Assembly: GCA_903945325.1 (NCBI GenBank)
Contig: CAJAVE010000084.1
Coordinates: 1-37,718 of the forward strand
Length of the DNA: 37,718 bases
Reading direction: 5' to 3'
Source: an uncultured beta proteobacterium
GTDB taxonomy: Bacteria > Pseudomonadota > Gammaproteobacteria > Burkholderiales > Burkholderiaceae_C
Each line of letters opens with the position of its first letter. Positions within the stretch are counted from its first letter, which is position 1. The translations under genes were made by a program, and so were the position numbers. Under the pieces are notes generated by a model. The model ran no database searches. It was not told the DNA's origin and saw only the letters and a list, made by a program, of their open reading frames with translations. Positions 8,886 through 16,714 of this stretch are shown one piece after another.

Positions 8886-9491
8886 ATGGAAATAGCAGTA
8901 TTGGTGATGATTCTGGCTTTTGTCGGGTATACCTTCCAGGCCCGTGACGAGCGTCGGCGCATCGGTTTACTGGCCCACTACCTGGGCCAGTACCAGATTG
9001 AAAAACTCATGGAAACGCTGACCGAAGGCTACATGCGCGCCCTGGGCGAGCCCGACCTGCAACGCCAGGCGCAGATCTGGAGCATCTTGACCACCACCGA
9101 GACCGCGCTGTGCGAACAATTCAGGCGCTTTGTCGTCGACTTGGCAAAGCTGGACGGCGACGCAGCACGGGTCAGCAAGCTGCCACTTTCCATCTATTTC
9201 ACCGCCAAGCTCTTGCCCAACGAGAGCTTCGATCTGCGCAAGATGCTGTCCATCCACGCGCGTGGCATCGACCAGGCCGTCGCCAACAATTCCCAGTGCA
9301 GTGCCAAAGACAAAGCCTTTACCGTGCTGGCTGAGATGTTTCTGATGCAGCACACCTGCCACTGGTACTGCAAGTCCAAGGCGGTAGCCTCCACACGCAT
9401 GGTCTTGCGCCACCAAACGCCGTACGCCAAAGTGCTGGAGTCAGTGGCGCCCGATACGCGCAAAGCGTATTGCGCGTTGGCTGCGCGCTGA
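8886..9491 (+). CDS. Hypothetical protein with N-terminal membrane segment
   Basis: 201 residues, not recognised. Residues 1-17 form one hydrophobic helix with a basic/polar stretch after it, so it is probably a membrane-anchored cytoplasmic protein. The rest is mainly helical with several Cys and His, no obvious catalytic motif. It is 39 nt upstream of the parA-like gene and probably co-transcribed with it. Confidence 0.65.
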   Translation: MEIAVLVMILAFVGYTFQARDERRRIGLLAHYLGQYQIEKLMETLTEGYMRALGEPDLQRQAQIWSILTTTETALCEQFRRFVVDLAKLDGDAARVSKLPLSIYFTAKLLPNESFDLRKMLSIHARGIDQAVANNSQCSAKDKAFTVLAEMFLMQHTCHWYCKSKAVASTRMVLRHQTPYAKVLESVAPDTRKAYCALAAR

Positions 9492-9530
9492 TCGCCCCCT
9501 TTCTTTTTCATAACCCAGGGTCTATTTCTC

Positions 9531-10295
9531 ATGCAGCACGTTGTTTTCAACCAAAAAGGTGGCGTCGGCAAATCCACCATCACTTGTAATCTGGCCGCCA
9601 TCAGCGCCTGGCAGGGCCTGCGCACGCTGGTGATCGACCTGGACTCCCAGGGCAACTCCACCCGTTACCTTTTGGGCGCCAATATGCCAGACGACATGCC
9701 CAATGTGGCGGAGTTCTTTGAGCAAAGCCTCAAATTCACCATCCGCGACAAGTCGGCCAGCGAATACATCGTGCACACCCAGTGGGAAGGCCTGGACGTC
9801 ATGCCCTCCAGCCCGCTGCTCGATGAGTTGCACGGCAAGCTCGAGTCGCGCCACAAGATCTACAAACTGCGCGATGCGCTGGAGCTGCTGGCCGAAGACT
9901 ATGACCAGATCTACATCGACACGCCCCCGGCACTGAATTTCTACACCCGCTGCGCGCTGATCGCGGCCCAGGGTTGCCTCATCCCATTTGACTGCGACGA
10001 CTTTTCGCGCCGCGCGCTCTACACCCTGCTGGAGAACGTGCAGGAAATCCAGGCCGACCACAACTCTGAACTCAAGGTGGAAGGCATCATCGTCAACCAG
10101 TTCCAGGCCCGCGCCAACCTGCCCCAGCGCATGGTGCAGGAGCTGATCGATGAAGGCCTGCCGGTGCTACAGCCCTACCTGCGCTCGTCGGTGCGCATCC
10201 GAGAGTCGCACGAGCAATCGCTGCCCATGATCTTTCTGGACCCCAGCCACACGCTCACGCATGAGTTTGTGGCGCTGCATGATGCTTTGGGTTGA
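9531..10295 (+). CDS. Orphan ParA-family ATPase
   Basis: 254 residues. The deviant Walker A motif KGGVGKST is at residues 9-16 (MQHVVFNQKGGVGKST), with a Walker A' strand VIDLDSQGNSTR and a Walker B-like strand IYIDTPPAL. ParA ATPases move DNA or protein cargo along the nucleoid. No ParB gene or parS-like cluster is seen beside it, so it is either an orphan ParA/MinD-like positioning protein or works with the preceding 201-residue membrane protein (inference). Confidence 0.85.
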   Translation: MQHVVFNQKGGVGKSTITCNLAAISAWQGLRTLVIDLDSQGNSTRYLLGANMPDDMPNVAEFFEQSLKFTIRDKSASEYIVHTQWEGLDVMPSSPLLDELHGKLESRHKIYKLRDALELLAEDYDQIYIDTPPALNFYTRCALIAAQGCLIPFDCDDFSRRALYTLLENVQEIQADHNSELKVEGIIVNQFQARANLPQRMVQELIDEGLPVLQPYLRSSVRIRESHEQSLPMIFLDPSHTLTHEFVALHDALG

Positions 10296-10310
10296 ATTTG
10301 CAAGCTATTC

Positions 10311-10362
10311 AGGGCTGTAGAGCCCGTCGGTATTGCGTAAGCAGCTATTGAAGTTGTAGCAA
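10311..10362 (+). repeat. Dispersed repeat, left copy flanking the Phd/VapC module
   Basis: Begins AGGGCTGTAGAGCCCGT. Bases 10327-10351 are identical over 25 nt to 11409-11433 on the other side of the toxin-antitoxin pair. The 273-nt gap 10296-10568 contains this repeat and the upstream region of the antitoxin gene. Confidence 0.75.
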
Positions 10363-10568
10363 CTGCAGGGTTGCTCCATTTGCCGCGTTGCCGCATCCGT
10401 ACGCTCTGATGCTGCGCTTTGCGCTGAGCCCACACGCGAGAGGCCTTTCCTCTCACGAGCCGGATGAGCTGGCCAAACGCATTTCGGAGCCTGCGGAAAG
10501 CCTGCCTTGCAATTCAAGGAAGTGAAGATACTATTGATGCTGTTTTCGGTATCGAAAAAGGAGCTTTT

Positions 10569-10856
10569 ATGAATTTTGTCACGGTGGCAGACATCAAGCG
10601 CAGCGGTTTTTCGGTGTTGGAGGCTGCCTTGGCGCGTGGGCCTGTGCACCTGATGAAGCGCAATCGCCCCAGTGCTGTGCTGTTGAGTCCCTCCGATTAC
10701 GACCTGTTGGTTCAACAGGCGCGTCGCAATGCAGTGGCCCCAGTTAACGCGGGTTTGGACATCCTGTTGGCGCAAGACTCCGCTAGCGAGGGTTTGAGTG
10801 CGTCGGCAATGCACGCGCGCTTGACTGAAATGGGCGAAAGCTGGGGCGAACGGTGA
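10569..10856 (+). CDS. Phd/YefM-family antitoxin
   Basis: 95 residues. The start ATG at 10569 has an AAGGAG ribosome site 6 nt upstream and matches the normal length; a longer frame from 10464 adds an unlikely N-terminus. The N-terminal part has the Phd/YefM pattern of a short strand, then 'SGFSVLEAALARGPVHLMKR', then 'AVLLSPSDYDLL'. Such proteins bind their own promoter and neutralise the partner toxin. The stop codon overlaps the GTG start of the PIN toxin gene, so the pair is translationally coupled. Confidence 0.85.
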   Translation: MNFVTVADIKRSGFSVLEAALARGPVHLMKRNRPSAVLLSPSDYDLLVQQARRNAVAPVNAGLDILLAQDSASEGLSASAMHARLTEMGESWGER

Positions 10857-11275
10857 GGCTTTTTATGGATGCCTGTGCCCTGATTTATCGGTTTGAGGGG
10901 GGTGCAGAGTTCCGTCAGGCAACCACGGCGTTGTTGGCACAGCTGACTGCAGGCCAAGCCGTAGTGGATGTGGCAGTGTCTCGTTTGTCCGTGCTGGAGT
11001 GTTGCGTGAAACCGTTGCGTGAGGGCAATGCGGCCCTGTTACAGCGGTATACCGATCTATTTGCGGTGTTAGACATCATTGAACTGGATGCGGCGGTGGT
11101 GGATGCAGCAACCAGCATCCGTGCGCGATTTGGCTTGAAAACGCCAGATGCCTTGCAGGCCGCCAGTGCGCTGACCTGGCAAGACGGGGGCGACGATGTG
11201 CTGTTTGTGACTGCTGACACACGTTTTGACGGGGTGGCGGGCCTCCAGGTGCGCCGGATTACTCCGAAAGCGTGA
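10853..11275 (+). CDS. PIN-domain ribonuclease toxin (VapC-like)
   Basis: 140 residues from GTG 10853 (ATG 10865 is an alternative). The N-terminal motif FMDACALIY with the first catalytic Asp, a Glu in VLECCVKP, and the later Asp-containing 'LKTPDALQAASAL' and 'FVTADTRFD' fit the PIN-domain acidic quartet. VapC-type toxins are Mg-dependent RNases that often cut tRNA or rRNA. The partner is Phd-like rather than VapB-like, a common mixed pairing. The module sits between two near-identical dispersed repeats. Confidence 0.85.
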   Translation: MRLFMDACALIYRFEGGAEFRQATTALLAQLTAGQAVVDVAVSRLSVLECCVKPLREGNAALLQRYTDLFAVLDIIELDAAVVDAATSIRARFGLKTPDALQAASALTWQDGGDDVLFVTADTRFDGVAGLQVRRITPKA

Positions 11276-11404
11276 AGCAACCCAGCCACAACCAGGGCTA
11301 TGGGTGTGCCAGGGTGGCGGCCAGTTGGGTGGCGTGTTTGCCCGCCTTGCCGCAGTGGAGTGGCGATTTTCAAGGAAATTCGTAAGCCCTACAGGACCGC
11401 AATG

Positions 11405-11446
11405 CCCTTCGGTATTGCGTAAGCAGCTATTGAAAATGTAGCAAAT
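11405..11446 (+). repeat. Dispersed repeat, right copy flanking the Phd/VapC module
   Basis: Same element as at 10.3 kb; 25 consecutive bases (11409-11433) are identical. Together they form a direct repeat around 10.36-11.40 kb. The gap 11276-11540 otherwise holds a palindrome at 11490-11499 before the viperin gene and no further gene that I can see. Confidence 0.75.
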
Positions 11447-11489
11447 ATTCCGCGGCAGCGGCGCCACGGGTCAGCGCAAAAAGCTGGCC

Positions 11490-11499
11490 GCAAGCTTGC
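11490..11499. promoter_or_regulatory. Palindrome GCAAGCTTGC upstream of viperin operon
   Basis: A perfect 10-nt palindrome. Taking the equivalent 12-nt window (11489-11500), it ends 40 nt before the proposed viperin start at 11541. The same core with the same spacing precedes the cas2/cas1 operon and the CARF-wHTH/cmr operon. Downstream C-rich sequence (GCCGCGCCTCGC) also resembles the other two (GCCAC.CC.C.CC). A shared operator is inferred. Confidence 0.55.
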
Positions 11500-11540
11500 C
11501 GCGCCTCGCATTTTCGGGATTGAGAAACACAATTCCGTCA

Positions 11541-12494
11541 ATGCGAACAAACACCTCCAACACTGCGGCCCGCTACCAAGGTCAACTTGTCATCAATTGG
11601 CATATGACAGAAGCCTGCAACTACCAATGCAGCTATTGCTACGCGCACTGGACCAAGCCCGAAAGCGGGCGCGACGTGATGCACAACGCCGACCTCACAC
11701 AACGCTTACTGTCCCAACTGTTTGCGTTCTTTTCGCAGAACCCGTCTAACCCACTCAGGGCCGAGATGCAATGGGACTCTGTTCGCCTGAACCTGGCCGG
11801 GGGTGAGCCGTTGCTGAACCAAAAACGCACGCTCGCCATCGTCGCAATGGCAAAGGCCATTGGCTTTGACGTATCCATCATCACAAATGCCAGCCGTCTG
11901 GATGCCCCCACGCTCAGCGCTCTGGCACCGCTGACGTCCATGATCGGCATCAGCCTTGACTCGGCAAACACCACAACCATGCGTGAAATCGGGCGCAAGG
12001 ACAGCAAAGGCCGCATGCTCAATCTTGAGACGCTTTCCAGCTCCCTGCGCGAGGCGCGCCTTGCACACCCCGCCTTGCGCCTCAAGGTCAATACCGTGGT
12101 TAACCAATTGAACTGCGATGAAGACATGACCGCACTGGTCAAAAGCTTTGCACCAGACAAATGGAAAGTGCTGCGCATGCTCCCCGTGCTTACCAATCAG
12201 CTTGAGGTGACCGACTCGCAGTTCGCCGCATTCCTGGCGCGGCACCAAGCGCATGACACCGTCATCAGTGCGGAAGACAACGACTCTTTGACCGAGTCCT
12301 ACATCATGGTCGACCCCAAAGGCCGGTTTTTCCAGAACTCCATCGCTTTGGGTGCTGCGGGCTACCACTACAGCCGTTCAATCGTCGAAGCCGGAGCCGA
12401 TGCGGCATTCTCGGACCTGACGTTTTCAGCACGCAAATACCTCTCGCGCTACAGCCAAACCCGGGCCCATGAAATGCAAGAGACCTTGGTATGA
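11541..12494 (+). CDS. Prokaryotic viperin (radical SAM antiviral ddhNTP synthase)
   Basis: 317 residues from ATG 11541; an upstream TTG at 11496 would lie inside the palindrome. The radical SAM cluster motif is C26-x3-C30-x2-C33 (CNYQCSYC), followed by GGEP at 87-90. Several stretches match animal viperin closely: ISLDSANTTTMREIGR (viperin ISCDSFDEEVNVLIGRG), KVNTVVNQLNCDEDM (KINSVINRFNVEEDM), WKV (RWKVF) and 'DSQFAAFLARH' followed by SYIMVD (FERFLERH..SYLILD). Viperins convert a nucleotide triphosphate to a 3'-deoxy-3',4'-didehydro form that stops viral RNA synthesis. Which nucleotide is used here cannot be told. There is no adjacent nucleotide kinase gene. It leads an apparent five-gene operon. 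Confidence 0.88.
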   Translation: MRTNTSNTAARYQGQLVINWHMTEACNYQCSYCYAHWTKPESGRDVMHNADLTQRLLSQLFAFFSQNPSNPLRAEMQWDSVRLNLAGGEPLLNQKRTLAIVAMAKAIGFDVSIITNASRLDAPTLSALAPLTSMIGISLDSANTTTMREIGRKDSKGRMLNLETLSSSLREARLAHPALRLKVNTVVNQLNCDEDMTALVKSFAPDKWKVLRMLPVLTNQLEVTDSQFAAFLARHQAHDTVISAEDNDSLTESYIMVDPKGRFFQNSIALGAAGYHYSRSIVEAGADAAFSDLTFSARKYLSRYSQTRAHEMQETLV

Positions 12495-12531
12495 ACCATC
12501 AATCCACGCCAAAAGGCTGGGGGAAGGCACT

Positions 12532-13461
12532 GTGAAACTATTCAAAAAAATCAGCGACGTTCTGGACAATGCCCGCATTGCCTACACGTTTTCGGCATTT
12601 GAAGACAAGGCGCGTGCGCAGCACTTGGCCAGCGCTGCACGTCGTTTTTCAACAGGCGCGCTCGAAGTCGATGCCTACAAAAGAATGGAAGCCACGCACA
12701 CCATCGCTGATCAAAGGTTTGTGCAGCCCGAAATTGGACTAAACATCAAGGTCGTCCGCATTCAAGCGGCACTTCACACCAGTGCCACACGCCTTGCGAT
12801 TTTTGAGCGGGACTACCCGCGTGAGCTGCACTCCCTGCATGCGAAGAGAAGGGAACTTATCGACGAATGCCGCTCGATCAACAGCGCCAAGTCAGAAGCC
12901 TATGACGATCTGCAAAGCGCCGTCGACGATCTGGATGACTGGCACTCCCGGTCAAGCGGCACTTTTTTTGGAAACGGCGGCAAAGCACTTCCTAAACGCG
13001 CAGTCTTTGGGCAAAGCCTGGGCGACCGTGATTCACTAAAAGACGACCGTGACGTGGCAGGCAGTGAAATTGCCGCCTGCAAAAAGGCACTGGCCTCAAA
13101 GCGACTGGAAATCAAGCAAGTTGAAGATCGCATCGGTCAGGTCAAGGCCGACCAACAGCAAATGCGTGACCTACGCGCACACGGCTGCAGCGCGCGCACG
13201 TTTCATGAGGCCGTTGTCGACTGCACAAGAGAACTAGACCAAACCAAGAGGGATATTGCCCAACTGCAAGTCAACCGAGTTGAGTTCATAACCGCCGCCA
13301 AATACCGCACGGGAACGATATCCATTGAGGCAGAAATCGCAAAAGTAAGAGCGAGGCGCGACGCATTCATCCATTCTTTTGACACCGCACAAGCCAGCGC
13401 CCAGCGCAAGGCCTCGCATCGCGCCGAGTGGCTTGAAAAAAAAGGACAAAAGAAATCATGA
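12532..13461 (+). CDS. Coiled-coil protein in viperin operon
   Basis: 309 residues from GTG 12532, chosen because a GGGGGAAGG ribosome site lies about 6 nt upstream and because the longer frame overlaps the viperin 3' end. Not recognised. It is rich in charged residues and Ala/Leu/Lys, with long heptad-like stretches (about 65-120 and 170-245, the latter with KRLEIKQVEDRIGQVKADQQ), so a long helical coiled coil is likely. The layout loosely resembles PspA/phage-shock-type or scaffold proteins, but I cannot place it in a family. It is followed by an ATGA-overlapping membrane peptide, which suggests a membrane-linked partner for viperin (inference). Confidence 0.7.
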   Translation: MKLFKKISDVLDNARIAYTFSAFEDKARAQHLASAARRFSTGALEVDAYKRMEATHTIADQRFVQPEIGLNIKVVRIQAALHTSATRLAIFERDYPRELHSLHAKRRELIDECRSINSAKSEAYDDLQSAVDDLDDWHSRSSGTFFGNGGKALPKRAVFGQSLGDRDSLKDDRDVAGSEIAACKKALASKRLEIKQVEDRIGQVKADQQQMRDLRAHGCSARTFHEAVVDCTRELDQTKRDIAQLQVNRVEFITAAKYRTGTISIEAEIAKVRARRDAFIHSFDTAQASAQRKASHRAEWLEKKGQKKS

Positions 13462-13577
13462 TTCGCACTGTTGCTATGGGTATTGCTGCATTCATTCTGG
13501 CTTCGTATATTTTGAAAGCCCTTATCGTCGTTTCCATATTTACCACCCTCGTAATTATTATGAGAATCTTCAAATGA
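13458..13577 (+). CDS. 39-residue single-span membrane peptide
   Basis: ATG overlaps the preceding stop as ATGA. The product MIRTVAMGIAAFILASYIL then continues hydrophobic to a basic end (MRIFK). One or two transmembrane segments fill almost the whole peptide. Overlapping start and co-direction argue that it is a real gene. No family recognised; it could be a small membrane anchor or toxin-like effector for the coiled-coil protein. Confidence 0.55.
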   Translation: MIRTVAMGIAAFILASYILKALIVVSIFTTLVIIMRIFK

Positions 13578-13599
13578 AACCCAGTTGCTATTCGCAGAC

Positions 13600-13950
13600 A
13601 TGAAAGAATGCTCCCCCGATGCGCTAGACCCAGACAGCGATCTTGAGACACTTCTGGGTGGCTATTACTATCTGATTGAAGACACGCGCAAAGACTTTTT
13701 GAAAATGATGGACATGTCTGGCTGTGCCGATCTTCAATCCATGATGGAGACAAGAGGTTTGGACCTTGCCTTGTGCTTAGGGTCGCCCGTAGCACTCGCT
13801 GTGGTGGGGCGCTGTGCCAGCAATACTGGAGGACCAGTATTTGTGATTCGCAAGACGCTACTTGACAAGTATCCCAGTATTCACTGGCACATGGAACAGG
13901 CAAGTATGTGGACAACTGAAGGAAAAAAATGCGAAAAATATTCCATGTGA
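13600..13950 (+). CDS. Hypothetical protein in viperin operon
   Basis: 116 residues from ATG 13600 (TTG 13585 adds five residues). Not recognised. An acidic N-terminus is followed by 'LGGYYYLIEDTRKDFLKMMDM' style helices, and there are five Cys. No signal peptide or membrane span is seen. The base composition is lower in GC than the flanks, as for the next small gene, which hints at recent acquisition. It overlaps the next gene by 22 nt. Confidence 0.55.
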   Translation: MKECSPDALDPDSDLETLLGGYYYLIEDTRKDFLKMMDMSGCADLQSMMETRGLDLALCLGSPVALAVVGRCASNTGGPVFVIRKTLLDKYPSIHWHMEQASMWTTEGKKCEKYSM

Positions 13951-14117
13951 CTGGAATAATAGCAGGGGGCACAGCTATTTTGGTTCTGATAAATGGCACC
14001 CTTGCCTCGCTAGCGTCGCCTTCAATGGCAGCAGCTGACTATCTCTTGATAGGAATGACCTGCATGGTAGTGTGTCAGCTTTTAATAAAGCTCTCGGAGT
14101 CTGGATCCGACGTCTGA
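13929..14117 (+). CDS. 62-residue two-span membrane protein
   Basis: Begins MRKIFHVTGIIAGG with a purine-rich stretch (GAAGGAAAAAA) before the ATG. Two hydrophobic segments (about 7-30 and 37-55) are separated by a short loop. It is the last gene of the apparent viperin operon and ends 23 nt before the decayed end of the CRISPR array, which is transcribed toward it. No family recognised. Confidence 0.55.
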   Translation: MRKIFHVTGIIAGGTAILVLINGTLASLASPSMAAADYLLIGMTCMVVCQLLIKLSESGSDV

Positions 14118-14140
14118 CATTCGCATTGGGCGGCAAAGCA

Positions 14141-16289
14141 GTCTTAATCCCTTTTGAATCAGGGCTCCAATATCAGTTCATAGTCTCTTCTACAGCAGTT
14201 CTAGCCAGGACAGGAGCATCAATATCAGCCACGCTAAGGCTACTCCTGCCGGGAAGAGCAAGCTGGAGAGCTTTCTTTTAAGGTCATCCATTTAGGTCTC
14301 ACTTCTTTCCCTAACCAGGATTAAGTCTCAATCCATTTTGAATCAGGGCATTCAATATCAGCCTTGGCAGCAGTCGATCCTGGAAATGTCATCTCTTAAT
14401 CCCTTTTGAAGCAGGGCATTCAATATCGGACTATGAGTAGAAAAATGGTGGACCGAAACGTGTCTTAATCCCTTTTGAATCAGGGCATTCAATATCAGCA
14501 TGAAGATCGCGGACAAGCCCTGCCGCTAGGGTCTTAATCCCTTTTGAATCAGGGCATGCAATATCAGATTCAAGCTGGTTTCATGGCCAATGGTAAGTTG
14601 TCTTAATCCCTTTTGAATCAGGGCATTCAATATCAGTACTTCTCGGGGCAGGTGCGCGCAGCACTCGTCTTAATCCCTTTTGAATCAGGGCATTCAATAT
14701 CAGCTGATGTGATCAGCAAAGCAGAAACCGCCTTGTCTTAATCCCTTTTGAATCAGGGCATTCAATATCAGGAGCAAGTATGTAACGCTCTAGTTTACCG
14801 TAGATCTTAATCCCTTTTGAATCAGGGCATTCAATATCAGCGTAACCGTATCACGATCGTGAAGATGCGCAAGTCTTAATCCCTTTTGAATCAGGGCATT
14901 CAATATCAGGTCAAAACGGCCGCTAGCAAAGCCATTGCGGTCTTAATCCCTTTTGAATCAGGGCATTCAATATCAGGTCCCTGCTGAGTGGGTAGACTAC
15001 TATTGTGAGTCTTAATCCCTTTTGAATCAGGGCATTCAATATCAGTACACCTTGCGAAGTGACCCGCGTATTATCCGTCTTAATCCCTTTTGAATCAGGG
15101 CATTCAATATCAGCCGATAGAAACAGCAGAGCGTTACAGGGGAGTGTCTTAATCCCTTTTGAATCAGGGCATTCAATATCAGGGCGAGGCAGGCGCGGGC
15201 AAGACCGCCATTGGTCTTAATCCCTTTTGAATCAGGGCATTCAATATCAGCTTTGACATACAGTTGAAGATCGTGCGCAAGAGTCTTAATCCCTTTTGAA
15301 TCAGGGCATTCAATATCAGGTTTATCGGGTATCGGTGATGACCTGTCGCAAGTCTTAATCCCTTTTGAATCAGGGCATTCAATATCAGCAAAACCTTGGA
15401 GCCGTTCAAACTTATTTGCGCGTCTTAATCCCTTTTGAATCAGGGCATTCAATATCAGAGTCAATCCCGCAGCAAACCGTCCCGATTTCGCGTCTTAATC
15501 CCTTTTGAATCAGGGCATTCAATATCAGCTTAGGTGAACTGCTACGGCAGAAAATGGCTGAGTCTTAATCCCTTTTGAATCAGGGCATTCAATATCAGGG
15601 ACTTGCAGGCAAAGTTGAAAGGCGGTGCAGTCTTAATCCCTTTTGAATCAGGGCATTCAATATCAGAGCTATCATCAGTAAGATGAACGACAGCGACAGT
15701 CTTAATCCCTTTTGAATCAGGGCATTCAATATCAGGCAGACACACAACGGGTTTGGTTATCTAAACGTCTTAATCCCTTTTGAATCAGGGCATTCAATAT
15801 CAGCCATCGCACTGGATACACTCTGCGCCATGAAAGTCTTAATCCCTTTTGAATCAGGGCATTCAATATCAGGAGGCAAAGCAGAATCTCACGGAATTCA
15901 AGAAGTCTTAATCCCTTTTGAATCAGGGCATTCAATATCAGATATCTCAGTTTGTAGACGCAGTTATCAGTGCGTCTTAATCCCTTTTGAATCAGGGCAT
16001 TCAATATCAGACTACTTCAAGCAACAATCTACGACCTAGCCGGTCTTAATCCCTTTTGAATCAGGGCATTCAATATCAGGCTGAAACCTGAAACTGTAAA
16101 GACCTTGGAAGCGTCTTAATCCCTTTTGAATCAGGGCATTCAATATCAGGTCCGTGGACAGCAAACTTTGAGCACCATGCGCGTCTTAATCCCTTTTGAA
16201 TCAGGGCATTCAATATCAGGGTCCGCTTGATTCCCCTCACCGCTTAATTCTTGTCTTAATCCCTTTTGAATCAGGGCATTCAATATCAG
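14141..16289 (-). CRISPR. Type III-B CRISPR array, 29 repeats plus decayed tail
   Basis: 29 repeats of 37 nt start at 14325, 14393, 14462, 14531, 14600 and so on to 16253, with a period of 67-70 nt and 28 spacers of 30-33 nt. On the plus strand the repeat begins GTCTTAATCCCTTTTGAATC and ends CATTCAATATCAG. On the minus strand it ends in ATTAAGAC, like the ATTGAAAC handle of many type I/III crRNAs, so transcription runs leftward. A decayed repeat (14141-14176) and repeat scraps (14211-14228, about 14296-14320) lie at the left, as expected for the old end. Repeats 14393 and 14531 carry point changes. The repeat contains two possible short stems (TTGAAT/ATTCAA and CCCT/AGGG). Confidence 0.97.
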
Positions 16290-16432
16290 TCCAGGCATCA
16301 AAAACTTCAATTCCGACAAGCACTTGCGGGGGTGTTTGGGGGATTTTCGAAGTTCTCAAAACCTATGTTCCAAGGCAAGTATTTGCCATCATGTGAGTAT
16401 CTTCGCACAGCCTGCCGCGCGTTTGCTGCAAT
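16290..16432 (-). promoter_or_regulatory. CRISPR leader region
   Basis: 143 nt between the cas2 stop and the newest repeat (16253-16289). It contains a G/C-homopolymer patch (16328-16342) and A-rich patches next to the array. Its place at the well-kept end, beside the adaptation genes, marks it as leader. No clear promoter was identified, so array transcription could also continue from the cas2 operon. Confidence 0.7.
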
Positions 16433-16714
16433 TTATGCAAGCCACAGGTCTTCTGGCAACATGGCGTCGCCCAGCGTGGCGCGCCAGCCGTTTTCTGGCA
16501 GGCGGTAGGCGCGCACATCGTCTTCGCGTGCGTCAATCAGCGTGGCAATGTGCGCCATCAGCGTGCCCATTTTGGCGTTGCTGGCTTCCACTGCAAATAC
16601 TGAATATTGCATGGGTATGCCCTCTTTTTTCAGATGCTTGAAGACGCGGGCCAGGCGGCGCGGGTGGGCTATGTCGTAGGTCACCAGCCATGACGCGGTT
16701 TGGTGCAGGCTCAT
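16433..16714 (-). CDS. cas2: Cas2 (leader-proximal copy)
   Basis: 93 residues with the Cas2 ferredoxin-like pattern: LVTYDIAHPRRLARVFKHL with the conserved Asp at 14, then the second strand QYSVFAVEAS, then a long helix. Cas2 dimers bridge two Cas1 dimers in the spacer-integration complex. Its ATG overlaps the stop of the adjacent cas1 paralogue (ATGA). This is one of two cas2 genes, and the two differ clearly in sequence. This one is the more typical. Confidence 0.92.
   Translation of the reverse strand: MSLHQTASWLVTYDIAHPRRLARVFKHLKKEGIPMQYSVFAVEASNAKMGTLMAHIATLIDAREDDVRAYRLPENGWRATLGDAMLPEDLWLA

Noticed and set aside
11282-11298. Short likeness to the cas6 3' end (CAGCCACAACCAGGGC)
   Set aside because: Only about 16 nt and without neighbouring similarity; too short to call a remnant.
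15042-16396. Open frames of 60-140 codons on both strands within 15.0-16.4 kb with repeated 'LILNALIQKGLR' or 'VLIPFESGHSIS' peptides
   Set aside because: They are translations of CRISPR repeats and spacers, not genes.
16290-16432. Possible reverse transcriptase or other adaptation gene near the leader
   Set aside because: The region is 143 nt with no coding features; neither Cas1 has a fused polymerase domain.
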